From NCBI GenBank assembly GCA_937981515.1, contig CALJNY010000172.1:1-11530 (forward strand): a DNA stretch of 11,530 nt. Reading direction: 5' to 3'. Each line of letters begins with the position of its first letter. Positions within the stretch are counted from its first letter, which is position 1. Origin of the DNA: an uncultured Collinsella sp. GTDB lineage: Bacteria; Actinomycetota; Coriobacteriia; Coriobacteriales; Coriobacteriaceae. Both the position numbers and the translations under genes were made by a program. Below the pieces are notes generated by a model that saw only the letters and a program-made list of their open reading frames with translations, ran no database searches and was not told the DNA's origin. Positions 1 to 6,429 of this stretch are shown one piece after another.

Positions 1-155
1 AGTTCGCGATCCCCGGCCTTGACGACGAGTTCCGCGTCATCGTCTCCCCGTGGATCCTCTCCTCGCTGATCACCGATCGCCTTGCCGCTTACTACGAGAC
101 GGTCACCAAGCACAACCTCAACTACCGTCGCTACTATCACCAGTTCGACTACTAA
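1..155 (+). CDS. C-terminal end of a probable SIS-domain sugar-phosphate isomerase/deglycase (FrlB/AgaS-like), 5' partial
   Basis: Only the last 50 codons are present; reading starts at base 3 and ends at TAA 153-155. The tail is rich in aromatic residues and ends RRYYHQFDY. From memory, a C-terminal Arg-Arg-Tyr-Tyr...Tyr ending is seen in SIS-domain proteins of the FrlB (fructosamine-6-phosphate deglycase) and AgaS type, which cleave or isomerise phosphorylated amino sugars in the cytoplasm. The catalytic SIS domains lie outside the window, so this rests on the tail and on the neighbour, a FrlC-like epimerase 73 nt downstream on the same strand. In known frl loci the deglycase and the epimerase sit together. 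The reading frame is solid; the family call is tentative, and another sugar isomerase is possible. Confidence 0.5.
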   Translation, partial: FAIPGLDDEFRVIVSPWILSSLITDRLAAYYETVTKHNLNYRRYYHQFDY

Positions 156-228
156 GAGCAAATAACGTTTGTGTAATCGGGCCTCGCTCCTATATGGAAC
201 GGGGCCTCGCTTGGGTTGGAGAGTAATT

Positions 229-1065
229 ATGAGCTATCCCCAGCTTGCCGTCATGAATATCAGCCATCGTTATTTTGACCTTGAGGAGTTCTTTTCTTCG
301 GCGTCGGCTTCGGGCTACACGTGTTGCGAGCTTTGGACTGGGGCGATGCATCTGTATGTCGATTGCCATGGATACGATTCGCTCGAGCAGGTGCGGGAGC
401 TATCACAGCGGTATGGGGTTCGGATTGTGGGGCTTTGTCCCGAACAGAACAATCCCAAGCCGTGGAATATCGCGGCGCGCGGGAATGAGGCGCGCGCTCG
501 CACGCTCGCGTACTTTAAGAACGTTGTGGATATCGCGGCGGAACTTGGAGCCGAGCAGGTCATGGTCTCGAGCGGCTGGGCATTTTTGAACGAGCCGATC
601 GAGGACGCGTGGGGTCGCAGCGCCTCGATGCTGCGTGCGATTGCCGAGCATGCGGGAGAGCGCGGCGTGCGACTGGTGCTCGAGGCCCTACAGCCGGTTG
701 AGTCGATGATCGTGAACTCGGCGGCCGATACGAAGCGCATGATCGAGGCAGTTGATCATCCGGCACTTAAGGCGTGTCTGGATTTGGGCGCTATGGCGGT
801 GGCGGGGGATACCATCGACGATTATTTTGATCTGCTTGGCGATGATGTCGCCCACGTGCATTTTGTCGATGTTGCGGCAGATGGCACGACGCATCTTGCC
901 TGGGGTGACGGCGACCGCGATATGCGCGCCGACCTAGATAGGCTGGTGGCGCGCGGCTATCGCGGAGTTGTTTCGGCCGAGACCTATGATTGGCGCTATT
1001 TCGCCAATCCCGCGGCAGCCGACGCTCAGGTTATGGCGGAGTACCGACGCGCGATTGGCGCCTAA
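229..1065 (+). CDS. FrlC-like TIM-barrel sugar epimerase/isomerase (xylose isomerase-like, AP endonuclease 2 superfamily)
   Basis: A 278-residue cytoplasmic protein of the usual length for the family. The ATG at 229 is preferred over an in-frame TTG at 169 because GGAGAG (218-223) lies 5 nt upstream of it. Likely metal ligands of the barrel are in the expected order: Glu152 (LVLEALQP), Asp185 (ACLDLGAM), His211 (HVHFVD) and Glu251 (SAETYD). Two stretches resemble my memory of E. coli FrlC, the fructoselysine/psicoselysine 3-epimerase: ELWTGAMH at 34-41 and VGLCPEQNN at 67-75, plus EALQPVES at 152-159. The preceding gene looks FrlB-like, so a role in handling a ketose-amine or related sugar phosphate is plausible. 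Substrate cannot be read from sequence; IolE- or IolI-like or tagatose/psicose epimerase activity are alternatives. No classical terminator is seen directly after the stop. Confidence 0.75.
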   Translation: MSYPQLAVMNISHRYFDLEEFFSSASASGYTCCELWTGAMHLYVDCHGYDSLEQVRELSQRYGVRIVGLCPEQNNPKPWNIAARGNEARARTLAYFKNVVDIAAELGAEQVMVSSGWAFLNEPIEDAWGRSASMLRAIAEHAGERGVRLVLEALQPVESMIVNSAADTKRMIEAVDHPALKACLDLGAMAVAGDTIDDYFDLLGDDVAHVHFVDVAADGTTHLAWGDGDRDMRADLDRLVARGYRGVVSAETYDWRYFANPAAADAQVMAEYRRAIGA

Positions 1066-1109
1066 GTGGGACAGGGCGCCGAGTTGGCGTTTGACGCTTT
1101 TTGAGAAAC

Positions 1110-1250
1110 GGGACGTGCTTTCCGCTTGAGGCTTCTGGCGGAAAGCACGTCCCAGAACAGGCGCTCAGAATGGGACACACTTTCCGCTGAGGACCTCAAC
1201 CGGAAACCGCATCCCAGTTTTTGGCTGGCGGGCGGGACGCGCTTTCCCCT
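1110..1250. repeat. Three degenerate 62-nt-spaced repeats, the first two forming hairpins
   Basis: The motif GGGACGTGCTTTCCGC starts at 1110, GGGACACACTTTCCGC at 1172 and GGGACGCGCTTTCCCC at 1234, each exactly 62 nt apart. In copy 1 the motif pairs perfectly over 16 bp with 1138-1153, leaving a 12-nt loop. In copy 2 the pairing partner at 1201-1215 is partly decayed (CGGAAA and ATCCCA remain). Copy 3 keeps only the left arm. Another GGGAC stands at 1068. No T-tract follows the perfect hairpin, so it does not look like an ordinary intrinsic terminator. The pattern fits REP-like palindromic repeats, but the family cannot be confirmed from one window. Confidence 0.75.
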
Positions 1251-1289
1251 ATGTTTCCAAATGAATACGCTATGAGCCGAGGAGGACGA

Positions 1290-1316
1290 TTCTCCCCGCA
1301 AACACTCTAGTATGCT
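1290..1316 (+). promoter_or_regulatory. Possible his operon promoter (-10 TATGCT)
   Basis: TATGCT at 1311-1316, preceded by TAG, is the best -10-like hexamer in the gap before hisZG and lies in its most AT-rich part. The matching -35 is weak (around 1288-1295, ATTCTCC). A start near 1320-1323 would place the 12-bp hairpin at the very 5' end of the transcript. This is inference from hexamer likeness and position only. Confidence 0.3.
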
Positions 1317-1324
1317 AAAGTACC

Positions 1325-1356
1325 CAGAAGACCGGCGGAGCTATGCCGGTCTTCTG
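1325..1356 (+). promoter_or_regulatory. Leader hairpin upstream of hisZG
   Basis: CAGAAGACCGGC (1325-1336) pairs perfectly over 12 bp with GCCGGTCTTCTG (1345-1356) around an 8-nt loop. It ends 35 nt before the hisZG start. The bases after it (CTCTATATG) are not a clear T-tract, so termination is doubtful. It could protect the 5' end of the message or act in leader control. No run of His codons and no T-box consensus is visible in the leader. Confidence 0.55.
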
Positions 1357-1391
1357 CTCTATATGAAACACAGCATGAGGAGGCTCACCAG

Positions 1392-3107
1392 ATGACGGCC
1401 ACACCGTGGGGATTCCGGGACATATTGCCCGAGGAGGCTCAGGCGCGCGAAGAGATTGCGCTGACGGTGAAGGGCTGCTTTAGGGAACATCATTACCTTC
1501 CGGTCGAGACGCCGCTGCTCGAGGACAAGGGTTCGCTCGAGGAAGGCGGCCGCATTGCGGACACGCCGTTTAAGCTCTTTGATGACGACGGTCGCCTGCT
1601 GGTGGTCCGTCCCGACAACACGCTGCCGATCGTTCGCCTGGTCTCGACTCGCATGCGCGCGGCCGATCTGCCGCTGCGCCTGCGCTATGAGGCGCCGGTG
1701 GTCCGCGAGTGTCAGCGCAATGCCGGCGGCTCGCGTCAGTTTACGCAACTGGGTTTTGAGCTTATCGGCGCGGGCGATACCGCGGGCGATGTCGAGATTG
1801 TCTCGCTCGTGGCCGAGGCCGTGCGCAAGCTGGCACTGCCCGATGCGCGCATTATCGCAGGTAGCGTGCGTCCGTTTAAGGAACTGCTCGCGGCGTGCGA
1901 GGATCGCGAGCTGGCCGCTGAGGCCCTGCGCTGCGTGCACGCCAACGACTTTGTGGGCCTCGATGCCCGCGTGGCGGCAAGCACCGAGTCCGATGCCGTC
2001 AAGGCCGCCATTAGCGAGCTGCCGCGTCTGCACGGCGGTGCCGAGGTGCTCGACCGCGTGGACGCGCTGCTGGAGGCTGCCGGTATCGTCACGCCGCTGA
2101 CGCGCGAGCTGCGTGCCCTGGTCGAGGGCCTGGCACCCGAGGACGCCCAGGTGCTGTCGTTCGACTTCTCTATCATGAACTCTTTCGATTACTACACGGG
2201 CCTGGTCTTTAAGGCCTATGCCGGCGGACTGCCCGATCCGGTTGGTTCGGGCGGACGCTATGACTCCATCTTCACCGGCGCGTTTGGCGACGGTATCGAG
2301 GTGCCGGCGGCGGGCTTCGCCTTTTCGCTCGAGCGCCTGGAGGCCGCGCGCACCTCGGCCGAGGATGCCGCTTCCGATGGCGATCACGCCGCGGGCCGTG
2401 GCGCCGAGGGTCCGCTGCGCATTGCCGTGCCCAAGGGCTCGCTCAAGGCCGACACGCTCGACGTGCTTGAGTCCGCGGGCTTGGATGTCTCTGAGCTGCG
2501 CGATCCCGGTCGTCATCTCATCGTGCGCGGTCGCGACACGCGTGCCGGCGAGGGCGCGGTCGGCGATATCGAGTTTGTCATCGTGCGTCCCAGCGATGCG
2601 CCCGCCTTTGTGGGCTGCGGCGGCGCCGACTGCGGCATCTGCGGTTGGGACTCGCTTATCGAGGCAGACCTCAACCTGCTGCAGCTGGTCGATCTGGGCT
2701 ACGGCCTGTGCACGTTTATCGAGGCGGAGCCCGCATGGTGCGCCGGCCAGGCCGAGCGCAACTATGCCCGCCGCGGGTCGCTTCGTGTGGCCACCAAGTA
2801 CCCGCGCATCGCGAGCGCTTGGTATGCCGAGCGCGGCGTGAATGCCGACATCGTTTCGCTGCACGGTAACATCGAGCTGGGCCCCATCGTCGGCATGACC
2901 GACCGCATCGTGGACATTACCGCCACGGGTGCCACCCTGCGCGACAACGACCTGGTCATCACCGGTCGCATCATGGACTGCACGGCCCGCTTCTTTGTCA
3001 ACCCGGGTGCCGCGCGCCTGGATCCGCGCGTACGCAATCTGGCAGATCGCCTGGCCGCTGCCGTGAAGGACAAGCATTTTGAGCCCGTCGCGGGCTCGGC
3101 ACAATAG
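1392..3107 (+). CDS. hisZG: Fused HisZ-HisG: ATP phosphoribosyltransferase with its regulatory subunit in one chain
   Basis: First and committed step of histidine synthesis: ATP + PRPP to phosphoribosyl-ATP. The 571-residue protein has two parts. Residues 1-316 are HisZ, a class II HisRS-like paralogue without anticodon domain: VRPDNTLPIVRL (72-83), motif 2-like RYEAPVVRE (98-106), GGRYD (287-291) and a motif 3-like AAGFAFSLERL (306-316). A polar linker rich in Ala, Asp and Gly (317-341) leads to short-form HisG at 342-571: LRIAVPKGSLK, the GADCGICGWDSLIE region (411-424), the PRPP-loop-like VDITATGATL (507-516) and TARFFVNP (531-538). Short-form HisG is known to need HisZ as a separate subunit for activity and histidine feedback; here both are in one frame with no frameshift sign. 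GAGGAGG lies 8 nt before the ATG. It is the first gene of the his cluster. Three cysteines (409, 414, 417) sit in the substrate-binding motif. Confidence 0.93.
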   Translation: MTATPWGFRDILPEEAQAREEIALTVKGCFREHHYLPVETPLLEDKGSLEEGGRIADTPFKLFDDDGRLLVVRPDNTLPIVRLVSTRMRAADLPLRLRYEAPVVRECQRNAGGSRQFTQLGFELIGAGDTAGDVEIVSLVAEAVRKLALPDARIIAGSVRPFKELLAACEDRELAAEALRCVHANDFVGLDARVAASTESDAVKAAISELPRLHGGAEVLDRVDALLEAAGIVTPLTRELRALVEGLAPEDAQVLSFDFSIMNSFDYYTGLVFKAYAGGLPDPVGSGGRYDSIFTGAFGDGIEVPAAGFAFSLERLEAARTSAEDAASDGDHAAGRGAEGPLRIAVPKGSLKADTLDVLESAGLDVSELRDPGRHLIVRGRDTRAGEGAVGDIEFVIVRPSDAPAFVGCGGADCGICGWDSLIEADLNLLQLVDLGYGLCTFIEAEPAWCAGQAERNYARRGSLRVATKYPRIASAWYAERGVNADIVSLHGNIELGPIVGMTDRIVDITATGATLRDNDLVITGRIMDCTARFFVNPGAARLDPRVRNLADRLAAAVKDKHFEPVAGSAQ

Positions 3108-3136
3108 CGCGAGCACGCACGGGCGCCCCAACGTAC

Positions 3137-3179
3137 GGGCTGCGGGCCGATTGGCGCCGCCGCCCGGCCTTTCGTTTTT
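3137..3179 (+). terminator. Possible weak terminator or attenuator between hisZG and hisD
   Basis: GGGCTGCGG (3137-3145) can pair with CCGCCGCCC (3157-3165), 9 positions with one mismatch and an 11-nt loop, followed by GGCC and the T-rich tract TTTCGTTTTT (3170-3179). It lies in a 105-nt gap, in contrast to the near-zero gaps further down the operon. It might lower transcription of the downstream genes, but the four bases between stem and T-tract weaken the case. Confidence 0.35.
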
Positions 3180-3212
3180 CGAACACAACCTCGACCGATA
3201 GGGGATACCGAT

Positions 3213-4646
3213 ATGAAGACCATCAAGCTTGCTCCCGGTGAGCGCCTCGTTACCAACCAACTCAACCGCAAGGGCGTGTTGCCGCAAAACATCGTCGACG
3301 CCGCCCGCGATATCGTGGCAAACGTGCGCGCCAACGGCGATGCCGCGGTGCGCGATTACTGTCAGCGTTTTGACGGTGTTGAGCTGCAGAGTTTTCGCCT
3401 GCCGCAGGAGCAGATCGATGCCGCGCTCGAAGGCCTCGATCCGGCCTTTGTCGCGGCGCTCGAAAAGGCTGCACGCCAGATTCGCGAGTTCCACCAGCGC
3501 GAGGTCGAGCAGAGCTGGTTTACCACGCGCCCGGACGGCACGATGCTCGGCGTTAAGGTGACCCCGCTTGCTGCGGCCGGCATCTATGTGCCGGGCGGCC
3601 GCGCGCAGTATCCCTCCACGGTGCTCATGAACGCCATCCCTGCCAAGGTTGCCGGCGTCAAGCGCGTGGTCATGGTGACCCCGCCGCAAAAAGATGGCCT
3701 GATCAGCCCGTATACGCTCGCGGCAGCCAAGCTCGGCGGCGTGGACGAGATCTACATGGTGGGCGGCGCTCAGGCCGTGGCCGCGCTGGCGTACGGTACT
3801 GAGACCATTCCGCGCGTCGACAAGATCACCGGCCCGGGCAACGCCTTTGTTGCCGCTGCCAAGCAGATTGTCTCGGGCGACGTGGGTATCGACATGGTTG
3901 CCGGCCCGTCCGAGGTCTGCGTGCTGGCCGATGCCACGGCCAAGCCTATGGTGGTCGCTGCCGACCTGATGGCCCAGGCCGAGCACGATCCGCTGGCAGC
4001 CTGCTATCTGGTGACCTGCGACGAGCAGTTTGCGCGTGAGGTCGAGGTGGGTATCGACATCCTGGTGGCGCAGTCGCCGCGTGCCGAGATCACGCGCGCC
4101 TCGCTCGATAACGAGGGCACCATCGTAGTGGCCGCCGACATGGCCGCTGCCGTCGAGGCGGTGAACACCGTGGCGCCCGAGCACCTGGAGCTGCACTGCA
4201 AGGATGCGATGGGCCTGCTCGGCGGCATTCGCAACGCCGGTGCCATCTTTGTGGGCGCTTGGAGCTCCGAGCCGCTCGGCGATTATGTTGCCGGACCCAA
4301 CCACACGCTGCCGACCGGCGGCACGGCTATGTTCTCCAACCCGCTTTCGGTCGAAGAGTTCGTCAAGCGCTCGAGTGTCATTTGCTATACACCCGAGGGC
4401 CTGCTCTCGGACGCTCCCGCTACGCAGCGCCTGGCCGAGGCCGAGGGCCTGTGGGCGCACGCGCTTTCCGCCGCTCTGCGTCGCCGCGTGCTGGAGCAGG
4501 GCGAGGATGCCGTGAGCGCCGCGTCGCTGGCCGCGGCCGACCTGACTAAGGTTGCCTGGCCGGGTGACGCCGTGGCGACGGTTGCCGAGGGCGTTGACCT
4601 GGCGGCTGCGGGCGGTGCCGCCGGCGCGGTTGTCGAGGAGGCCTAA
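3213..4646 (+). CDS. hisD: Histidinol dehydrogenase HisD
   Basis: Catalyses the last two steps, NAD-dependent oxidation of L-histidinol through histidinal to L-histidine, as a zinc enzyme. The signature ITGPGN...AAK...[10 protein letters not shown] spans residues 205-234. All expected zinc ligands are present: Gln255 and His258 (QAEH), Asp357 (EPLGDYVAG) and His416 (EGLWAH). The catalytic Glu-His pair is Glu323-His324 (PEHLEL). The ATG at 3213 follows AGGGGAT (3200-3206). At 477 residues it is some 40 longer than typical HisD; the excess is an Ala/Gly/Val-rich tail after about residue 435 ending VVEEA. The tail's last codons contain the ribosome binding site of hisC. Identity is secure. Confidence 0.97.
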   Translation: MKTIKLAPGERLVTNQLNRKGVLPQNIVDAARDIVANVRANGDAAVRDYCQRFDGVELQSFRLPQEQIDAALEGLDPAFVAALEKAARQIREFHQREVEQSWFTTRPDGTMLGVKVTPLAAAGIYVPGGRAQYPSTVLMNAIPAKVAGVKRVVMVTPPQKDGLISPYTLAAAKLGGVDEIYMVGGAQAVAALAYGTETIPRVDKITGPGNAFVAAAKQIVSGDVGIDMVAGPSEVCVLADATAKPMVVAADLMAQAEHDPLAACYLVTCDEQFAREVEVGIDILVAQSPRAEITRASLDNEGTIVVAADMAAAVEAVNTVAPEHLELHCKDAMGLLGGIRNAGAIFVGAWSSEPLGDYVAGPNHTLPTGGTAMFSNPLSVEEFVKRSSVICYTPEGLLSDAPATQRLAEAEGLWAHALSAALRRRVLEQGEDAVSAASLAAADLTKVAWPGDAVATVAEGVDLAAAGGAAGAVVEEA

Positions 4647-4647
4647 T

Positions 4648-5763
4648 ATGGCCGAGCTGACGCCCCGCATGAAGGAGCTCGTCCAGCCCTACTTGGCCGG
4701 TATTGAGCCCTACGATCCTAACTTTACGCCCACGCGCATCAACCTTTCGGCCAACGAGAACACCTATCCCGTGCCGGCCGGCGTGCGCGAGGCGATCGAC
4801 GCGGCCTTGGCTGCTACACCGCTCAACCGCTATCCCGATCCCATGTCCAACGACCTGCGCGACGAGCTTGCTGCCTGGCATGGCGTGACGCGCGAGAACA
4901 TCTGCGTGGGAAACGGCGGCGACGAGCTGCTCTATAACTATCTGCTGGCGTTTGGCGGTGCGGGGCGGACCCTGCTCAACTGCCCGCCGTGCTTTAGCGA
5001 GTACGCGTTCTTTGCGTCGCTCTGTCAGACCGAGGTGCGCGACGTGTGGCGTGATCCGGCGAGCTTTGAGCTCGACCAAGCTGCTGTGCTCGCGGCCGCG
5101 CCCGAGTGCAACCTGGCAATCGTGACCTCGCCCAACAATCCAACGGGCGACGTGGCTCCGCTCGAATTTGTCGCAGCGCTGTGCGATGCGTGCCCCGGCA
5201 TGGTCATGGTCGACGAGGCATACGTTGAGTTTGCCGACGATTTGTTTGGCGCGGCCACCACGGCGCAGGGGCTTATCGTCGAGCATCCCAACCTGGTGAT
5301 TCTGCATACGTTGTCCAAGGCGTTTGGCGCTGCCGGCACGCGTCTGGGCTATGTGATTGCGGCGCCCGAAGTCATCGACGTGTTCGCGGCGATTCGCCAG
5401 ATCTATTCGGTCAACGTACTGAGCCAGGCAACCGCGCTTGTCTGCGTGCGTGCCCGCGATGCGTACACGCCCGTGGTGGCGCAGGTCGCATCCGAGCGCG
5501 AGCGCGAGCTGTGCGCCCTGCGCGCAATGGCTGCCGAGGGCCTGCCTGTGGAGGCATGGTCGAGCGCGGCGAACTTTGTGCTCGTGCGCACGCCGCATGC
5601 CACGCGCGTGCGTGAGCGCCTGCGCGACGAGTATTCGATTTTGGTGCGCGACTTTAGCTACGCGCCGGGGCTTGCGGACTGTCTGCGCATTACCGTGGGT
5701 ACCCCGCAGGAAAACGACGAGGTGCTGGCTGCGTTTGCCGCGCTGGTGAAGGAGGAGATGTAG
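4648..5763 (+). CDS. hisC: Histidinol-phosphate aminotransferase HisC
   Basis: PLP enzyme that transfers an amino group from glutamate to imidazole-acetol phosphate, giving histidinol phosphate. The 371-residue chain has fold-type I aminotransferase marks: SANEN (34-38), SPNNPTG (161-167), VDEAYVEF (188-195), the PLP lysine Lys224 in LSKAFG, and the substrate-carboxylate arginine Arg347 in LRITVGT. The frame is open upstream to 4552, inside hisD, but ATG 4648 is the start because GAGGAGG (4635-4641) lies 6 nt before it and the homologous region begins just after. It starts one base after the hisD stop, so the two are probably translationally coupled. Confidence 0.96.
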   Translation: MAELTPRMKELVQPYLAGIEPYDPNFTPTRINLSANENTYPVPAGVREAIDAALAATPLNRYPDPMSNDLRDELAAWHGVTRENICVGNGGDELLYNYLLAFGGAGRTLLNCPPCFSEYAFFASLCQTEVRDVWRDPASFELDQAAVLAAAPECNLAIVTSPNNPTGDVAPLEFVAALCDACPGMVMVDEAYVEFADDLFGAATTAQGLIVEHPNLVILHTLSKAFGAAGTRLGYVIAAPEVIDVFAAIRQIYSVNVLSQATALVCVRARDAYTPVVAQVASERERELCALRAMAAEGLPVEAWSSAANFVLVRTPHATRVRERLRDEYSILVRDFSYAPGLADCLRITVGTPQENDEVLAAFAALVKEEM

Positions 5764-6351
5764 ATGGGCCGTTATGCCGAGGTGACCCGCAAGACGGGTG
5801 AGACCGACATTGTCGTCAAGCTCGACCTGGACGGAAGCGGCGTGTGCGATATCTCGACCGGAGTGCCGTTTTTCGACCATATGCTCAACGCCTTTGGTCG
5901 CCATGGACTGTTTGATTTGACGGTGCATGCGGTAGGCGACGTTGAGGTCGACGCGCACCACACCGTCGAGGATGCGGGCATCGTGCTGGGCGAGGCGTTT
6001 TGCCAAGCGTTGGGCAACAAGGCGGGCATTACGCGCTTTGCCGACGCGGCGATCGCCATGGACGAGACGCTCGTGATGGCTGCCGTGGACATTTCGGGTC
6101 GCGGCCAGGCCTACTGCGAGCTGCCCGTGCCGACCGAGCGCGTGGGCAGCTTTGATACCGAGCTGGCCGTTGAGTTCTTCTATGCCTTCGCACGCGATGC
6201 CAAGCTCACGCTGCACGTGCGCGAACTGGCGGGTGGCAACTCGCATCACATTATCGAGGCCGCCTTTAAGGCCGTGGGCCGCACGATGCGCCACGCCTGT
6301 GAGCTGGATCCCCGCGTGCAGGGCATCCCCAGCACCAAGGGCTCACTGTAA
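5764..6351 (+). CDS. hisB: Imidazoleglycerol-phosphate dehydratase HisB (monofunctional)
   Basis: Dehydrates imidazole glycerol phosphate to imidazole-acetol phosphate using bound manganese. The 195-residue length is that of the stand-alone dehydratase; the N-terminal HAD phosphatase of the E. coli bifunctional enzyme is absent. Metal-binding motifs are intact: FFDHML (36-41), DAHHTVED (63-70) and GGNSHHIIE (157-165). The ATG directly follows the hisC stop codon, with GGAGGAG (5751-5757) inside the end of hisC. The lack of a phosphatase domain is made good by the PHP enzyme at 9846-10757. Confidence 0.97.
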   Translation: MGRYAEVTRKTGETDIVVKLDLDGSGVCDISTGVPFFDHMLNAFGRHGLFDLTVHAVGDVEVDAHHTVEDAGIVLGEAFCQALGNKAGITRFADAAIAMDETLVMAAVDISGRGQAYCELPVPTERVGSFDTELAVEFFYAFARDAKLTLHVRELAGGNSHHIIEAAFKAVGRTMRHACELDPRVQGIPSTKGSL

Positions 6352-6364
6352 CCGTCACAAGGGT

Positions 6365-6405
6365 AAAACCACCACGAAGGTGCCTGTCCCCTTTGTGGTG
6401 GTTTT
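6365..6405 (+). repeat. 16-bp hairpin with GTGCCTGTCCCC core, between hisB and hisH
   Basis: Arms 6365-6380 and 6390-6405 pair over 16 bp with only one G-U wobble, around a 9-nt loop (TGCCTGTCC). The left arm begins AAAA and the right arm ends TTTT, so it could act as a bidirectional intrinsic terminator or, inside the operon, as a partial terminator or message-stability element. The core resembles GGGGACAGGCAC-type dispersed palindromes that I recall from many bacterial genomes. It starts 13 nt after the hisB stop. Confidence 0.7.
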
Positions 6406-6429
6406 GGATGATGAGAAGTGGAGGGTCGC

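Larger units (their letters stand above)
1066..1391. other. Gene-free gap between the epimerase and the his operon
   Basis: This 326-nt stretch holds no credible gene. From left to right it contains a degenerate 62-nt repeat array (1110-about 1250), an AT-richer segment with a possible promoter (about 1290-1316), a 12-bp hairpin (1325-1356) and the ribosome binding site of hisZG (GAGGAGG, 1377-1383). An open frame on the - strand (1062-1301) has no recognisable motif and coincides with the repeat array, so it is not called. Confidence 0.7.

Noticed and set aside
1110..1171. CRISPR array in the 62-nt-spaced repeats
   Set aside because: Units are degenerate, only three, and related along much of the 62 nt rather than exact repeats with unique spacers; no cas gene is in view.
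1062..1301. 79-residue open frame on the - strand in the gap before hisZG
   Set aside because: It lies over the repeat array, which supplies its codons, and has no recognisable motif.
1363..1395. Ten-codon mini-ORF MKHSMRRLTR ending across the hisZG start
   Set aside because: It has only one His codon, no ribosome binding site of its own and no alternative hairpins with a T-tract, so it does not support a His-codon attenuator.
1359..4670. 1103-residue open frame on the - strand opposite hisZG and hisD
   Set aside because: It mirrors the codon structure of two clearly recognised genes in GC-rich DNA, is rich in Arg, His, Gly and Ala with no domain, and runs through several gene boundaries. 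It is a shadow of the high-GC coding strand.
4546..6294. 582-residue open frame on the - strand opposite hisC and hisB
   Set aside because: Same pattern: low-complexity Arg/His/Gly composition, no motif, no ribosome binding site, and full overlap with secure genes.
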